The notes under the pieces are model-generated. The model was given only the letters and a program-made list of their open reading frames with translations. It ran no database searches and was not told the DNA's origin. A stretch of 6,711 nt of DNA, taken from Pseudobdellovibrionaceae bacterium (lineage in GTDB: Bacteria; Bdellovibrionota; Bdellovibrionia; Bdellovibrionales; JAMPXM01). Shown here in pieces: positions 4,829-6,711 of this stretch. The stretch's first letter is position 1. Every line of letters starts with the position of its first letter. Position numbers and translations under genes: made by a program. The DNA lies in contig JALHOI010000179.1 in assembly GCA_022843085.1 (NCBI GenBank), positions 1 through 6,711 on the forward strand, written 5' to 3'.

Positions 4829-5983
4829 ATGTTCGAACTATGGCGTGAAACGAGGCCAGAGCAATGCCAGAGCGATGTCGGACTTGCTACTTCGGTCGGG
4901 GTTCGAGACGCTAGCGAAATGAGCCGCCTCGACATTCCCGCACACCTCGACCGCGTCAGCCGAAGTTTTGCCTTCTGTATTGCGCGACTCGATAGTCCTA
5001 TGCGCGACCAAGTTGGTCTTTCGTATTTACTGTGCCGAATTCTCGATACCATCGAAGACTCAACCTGGCTCGAAACCGACGCTCAACTCGAGAGTTTCGA
5101 TCTGTTTCTTCACAATTTGCACCATGCGGGGTCGGGCGAGGCCGTGGTTCCCGCGTCTGTTCAAGCCTTCACCTTTGAAATTCTAAATCGCACAACCGGC
5201 ATCAGCGATTCAGAGCAGCGACTTCTAAAAGATACGGCCCTGGTTTTTGAACGCCTTCAAAGTTTTACTCCCGATGTTCGCGACGTGATTGTTTCAAGCG
5301 TCGTCAGCATGGGGCAGGGGATGCGTTCTTTTGTCGTTCGGCGAAATTCGAACGAAGGTCTTCTCGTTTTAAAGGATCTCGCAGATGTAAATCGCTACTG
5401 TTTTTTCGTTGCTGGTGTTGTCGGCGAAATCTTGTGCGGCCTCTTGCGAATCGCGGGAATCAACCGCGGACTGAAGGTTGAATCCTCTTTGGGAGATGGT
5501 TTTCGGTTTGGTCTTTTTCTTCAAAAGGTCAATATTCTGAAAGATCGCAAGGGCGATATCGAACAAGGTCGCGATTTGGTGCCCGATGTGCCGACGGTTT
5601 TTCGATCGGCTTTGAGCGACGCCGAAAAAGCTTTGCGATACTTGACGTCGATTCCGCACGAATTTGAAAGCTACCGCCTTTTTTGCGCGTGGAGCTTTTT
5701 TCTGGGCATGGCGAGCCTTCCCCACATTTGGCGAGGCCGCAAGATTGGTCGTATGGAGACCGTGGCGCTCCTTGCGCAGGTCGAAATGAATGTCGGATCG
5801 AACGAAAAGCTGATTCGCATGTTTAAATTTAAACACGAACCCTGGTTGAAAGAATTCCGTGATGCTTTTCAAGTGGAATTGAAAGACGTTGCGGCCACTC
5901 GCTTAGAAACGTATCGTGAATTTTATGTTGGCCGCGCACGAGATGAAGAGATCGCCGCCGGTGTGAACGTGAAATTTGCGTAA
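4829..5983 (+). CDS. Squalene synthase-like enzyme (squalene/phytoene synthase family)
   Basis: The enzyme probably joins two farnesyl diphosphates head to head, via presqualene diphosphate, to make squalene using NADPH. The 384-residue chain carries family landmarks in order: VSRSF (43-47), the first Mg-diphosphate motif DTIED (73-77), MGQGM (161-165), YCFFVAGVVG (190-199) with a tyrosine matching the catalytic Tyr of eukaryotic squalene synthase, and the second aspartate motif D239-x3-D243 inside LFLQKVNILKDRKGD. The last two resemble squalene synthase (YCHYVAGLVG and LFLQKTNIIRD in the human enzyme) more than phytoene synthase or HpnC/HpnD, so a one-enzyme route is likely. The C-terminal membrane anchor of eukaryotic enzymes is absent. 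No Shine-Dalgarno sequence precedes 4829; an in-frame ATG at 4919 (residue 31) would keep all motifs and cannot be excluded. It is divergent from the HiPIP gene and followed closely by marC. No cyclase or other hopanoid/sterol gene is in the window. Phytoene-type activity is the main alternative. Confidence 0.85.
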   Translation: MFELWRETRPEQCQSDVGLATSVGVRDASEMSRLDIPAHLDRVSRSFAFCIARLDSPMRDQVGLSYLLCRILDTIEDSTWLETDAQLESFDLFLHNLHHAGSGEAVVPASVQAFTFEILNRTTGISDSEQRLLKDTALVFERLQSFTPDVRDVIVSSVVSMGQGMRSFVVRRNSNEGLLVLKDLADVNRYCFFVAGVVGEILCGLLRIAGINRGLKVESSLGDGFRFGLFLQKVNILKDRKGDIEQGRDLVPDVPTVFRSALSDAEKALRYLTSIPHEFESYRLFCAWSFFLGMASLPHIWRGRKIGRMETVALLAQVEMNVGSNEKLIRMFKFKHEPWLKEFRDAFQVELKDVAATRLETYREFYVGRARDEEIAAGVNVKFA

Positions 5984-5999
5984 GCTGGCTTCGGTCAAT

Positions 6000-6005
6000 A
6001 AGGGG
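6000..6005 (+). promoter_or_regulatory. Ribosome binding site deciding a GTG start for marC
   Basis: AAGGGG ends seven bases before the GTG at 6013. The first in-frame ATG is 27 codons later and would delete the first membrane helix with its NPVG motif, so the GTG start is preferred. Confidence 0.65.
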
Positions 6006-6012
6006 ATTTTTC

Positions 6013-6648
6013 GTGTCGTCGTTTTTCTTTGTTTGTCTTACGACGATCGCGACGATCGTAAACCCAGTCGGTGCGCTGGCACCGTTTCTTGCGATGACTC
6101 ACGGTGAATCTCCCGAACGGCGAGCTCGAACCGCGAGGCGCGCAGCGATCGTTTCGACTTGTATCCTCGCGGGATGCGCAGCCGCGGGCGGATTCATTTT
6201 TCGGTTCTACGGTATCACCCTGCCGGCGCTGAAAGTTGCGGGCGGCGTTTTACTGTTCTTCGTTGCGTTTGACATGATTAATGCGCGCACGTCGCGCACG
6301 AAATCGACCGAGGATGAGCAGCGCGAAGGCGCCGCGAAAGATGAGGTTGCAATTTTTCCGATCGCGATTCCCTTGTTATCGGGGCCGGGTGCGATCGTTT
6401 CGGTTTTTATGTTGTCTGATCAGGCGCATGGAATGTTCGAAGCCTCCGCACTTTACGTCGCGATCGCGTTTGTCGGAATCGGCAGTTACCTTACTCTCAA
6501 AGAGGCGCCAAGAATCACCGATCGTATTGGACGAATCGGTATGAACGTGATTTCACGACTGATGGGTTTGGTTCTCGCCACGATGTCGGCGCAATTCATC
6601 ATCGACGGGCTGAGTGCAGCACTTCCGGGTCTTACTCTGGCAAAATAA
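6013..6648 (+). CDS. MarC family integral membrane protein
   Basis: This is a 211-residue inner-membrane protein of the MarC (formerly NAAT) family, about the usual family length. Six hydrophobic segments are visible at roughly 3-28, 43-65, 72-90, 112-134, 144-162 and 175-200. Family landmarks are NPVG (17-20) in the first helix, AFDMINAR (85-92), IPLLSGPGAI (119-128) in the fourth, and the C-terminal RLMGLVLATMSAQFIIDGL. A charged loop rich in Lys, Glu and Arg (about 91-111) divides the two halves. Despite the name, a role in multiple antibiotic resistance was not supported for E. coli MarC, and the family's substrate is uncertain. It lies 29 bp after the squalene synthase gene on the same strand with no terminator between, so the two are probably cotranscribed; a functional link is not implied by any known pathway. 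The gene is unusually rich in the hexamer CGATCG. Confidence 0.92.
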   Translation: MSSFFFVCLTTIATIVNPVGALAPFLAMTHGESPERRARTARRAAIVSTCILAGCAAAGGFIFRFYGITLPALKVAGGVLLFFVAFDMINARTSRTKSTEDEQREGAAKDEVAIFPIAIPLLSGPGAIVSVFMLSDQAHGMFEASALYVAIAFVGIGSYLTLKEAPRITDRIGRIGMNVISRLMGLVLATMSAQFIIDGLSAALPGLTLAK

Positions 6649-6663
6649 GCTTGCGAAGTAACT

Positions 6664-6711
6664 CTAGCCGGTGAGGTCTTCGAGCTCTTGTGTCATCTCT
6701 TCGAAAAGATT
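6664..6711 (-). CDS. C-terminal end of a minus-strand gene (runs off right edge)
   Basis: From the right edge the minus strand reads NLFEEMTQELEDLTG and then TAG at 6664-6666, 15 bp beyond the marC stop. The acidic, helix-like sequence is a plausible protein C-terminus, and the convergent arrangement with minimal spacing is common in compact genomes. Fifteen codons are too few to assign a family, and an open frame of this length can occur by chance. Confidence 0.45.
   Translation of the reverse strand, partial: NLFEEMTQELEDLTG

Noticed and set aside
5369..5872. 167-codon minus-strand frame
   Set aside because: It is antisense to the well-supported squalene synthase gene and shows no domain.
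6041..6058. Exact tandem repeat of CGACGATCG (two copies)
   Set aside because: It lies in the first MarC helix and encodes a Thr-Ile/Ala-Thr-Ile stretch; two nine-base copies in frame are explained by codon use.
1..6711. Search for mobile elements, CRISPR arrays, toxin-antitoxin or defence operons
   Set aside because: No transposase, integrase, spaced repeats or known defence domains are visible. The gene content looks chromosomal.

Overview
The window most resembles chromosomal DNA of a Bdellovibrio-like bacterium (Bdellovibrionota). The main reason is the gene at 1696-2526, a TIGR02147/DUF4423 protein, a family typical of Bdellovibrio and Fibrobacter. The high share of short exported proteins of unknown function, the exported metzincin protease and the mid-range GC content fit this. 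The assignment is inferred from protein families, not from a marker gene. I see no rRNA, tRNA, CRISPR array, transposase, integrase or phage gene.

Left part (1-2526). A minus-strand reading frame with a plausible signal peptide begins at 215 and runs off the left edge. A gene-free stretch rich in GC hairpins (216-421) separates it from a minus-strand secreted metalloprotease with a complete HEMGHVFGCGH zinc site (422-1576). Divergent from the protease is the TIGR02147-type putative regulator. The 119-bp gap between the two genes carries three overlapping short palindromes that could be an operator.

Middle part (2527-4312). Two minus-strand genes encode exported proteins I cannot assign (2591-3403 and 3509-4162). 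Both have an uninterrupted run of six G five or six bases before the ATG, and each has an inverted repeat at its translation start. The intergenic regions hold several perfect inverted repeats without good U-tracts.

Right part (4313-6711). A Tat-exported high-potential iron-sulfur protein (minus) is divergent from a squalene synthase-like enzyme (plus). A MarC-family membrane protein follows the synthase after 29 bp, probably in the same transcript. The last 48 bases look like the C-terminal end of another minus-strand gene, convergent with marC.

The genes do not form one obvious pathway. Most products act at or outside the inner membrane: secreted protease, exported proteins, periplasmic electron carrier, isoprenoid synthesis and a membrane protein. 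Nothing here clearly amounts to a new multi-gene system. The items most worth following are the protease/regulator pair with its palindromes, the two exported orphans with matching G-run leaders, and the iron-sulfur protein/squalene synthase divergent pair.
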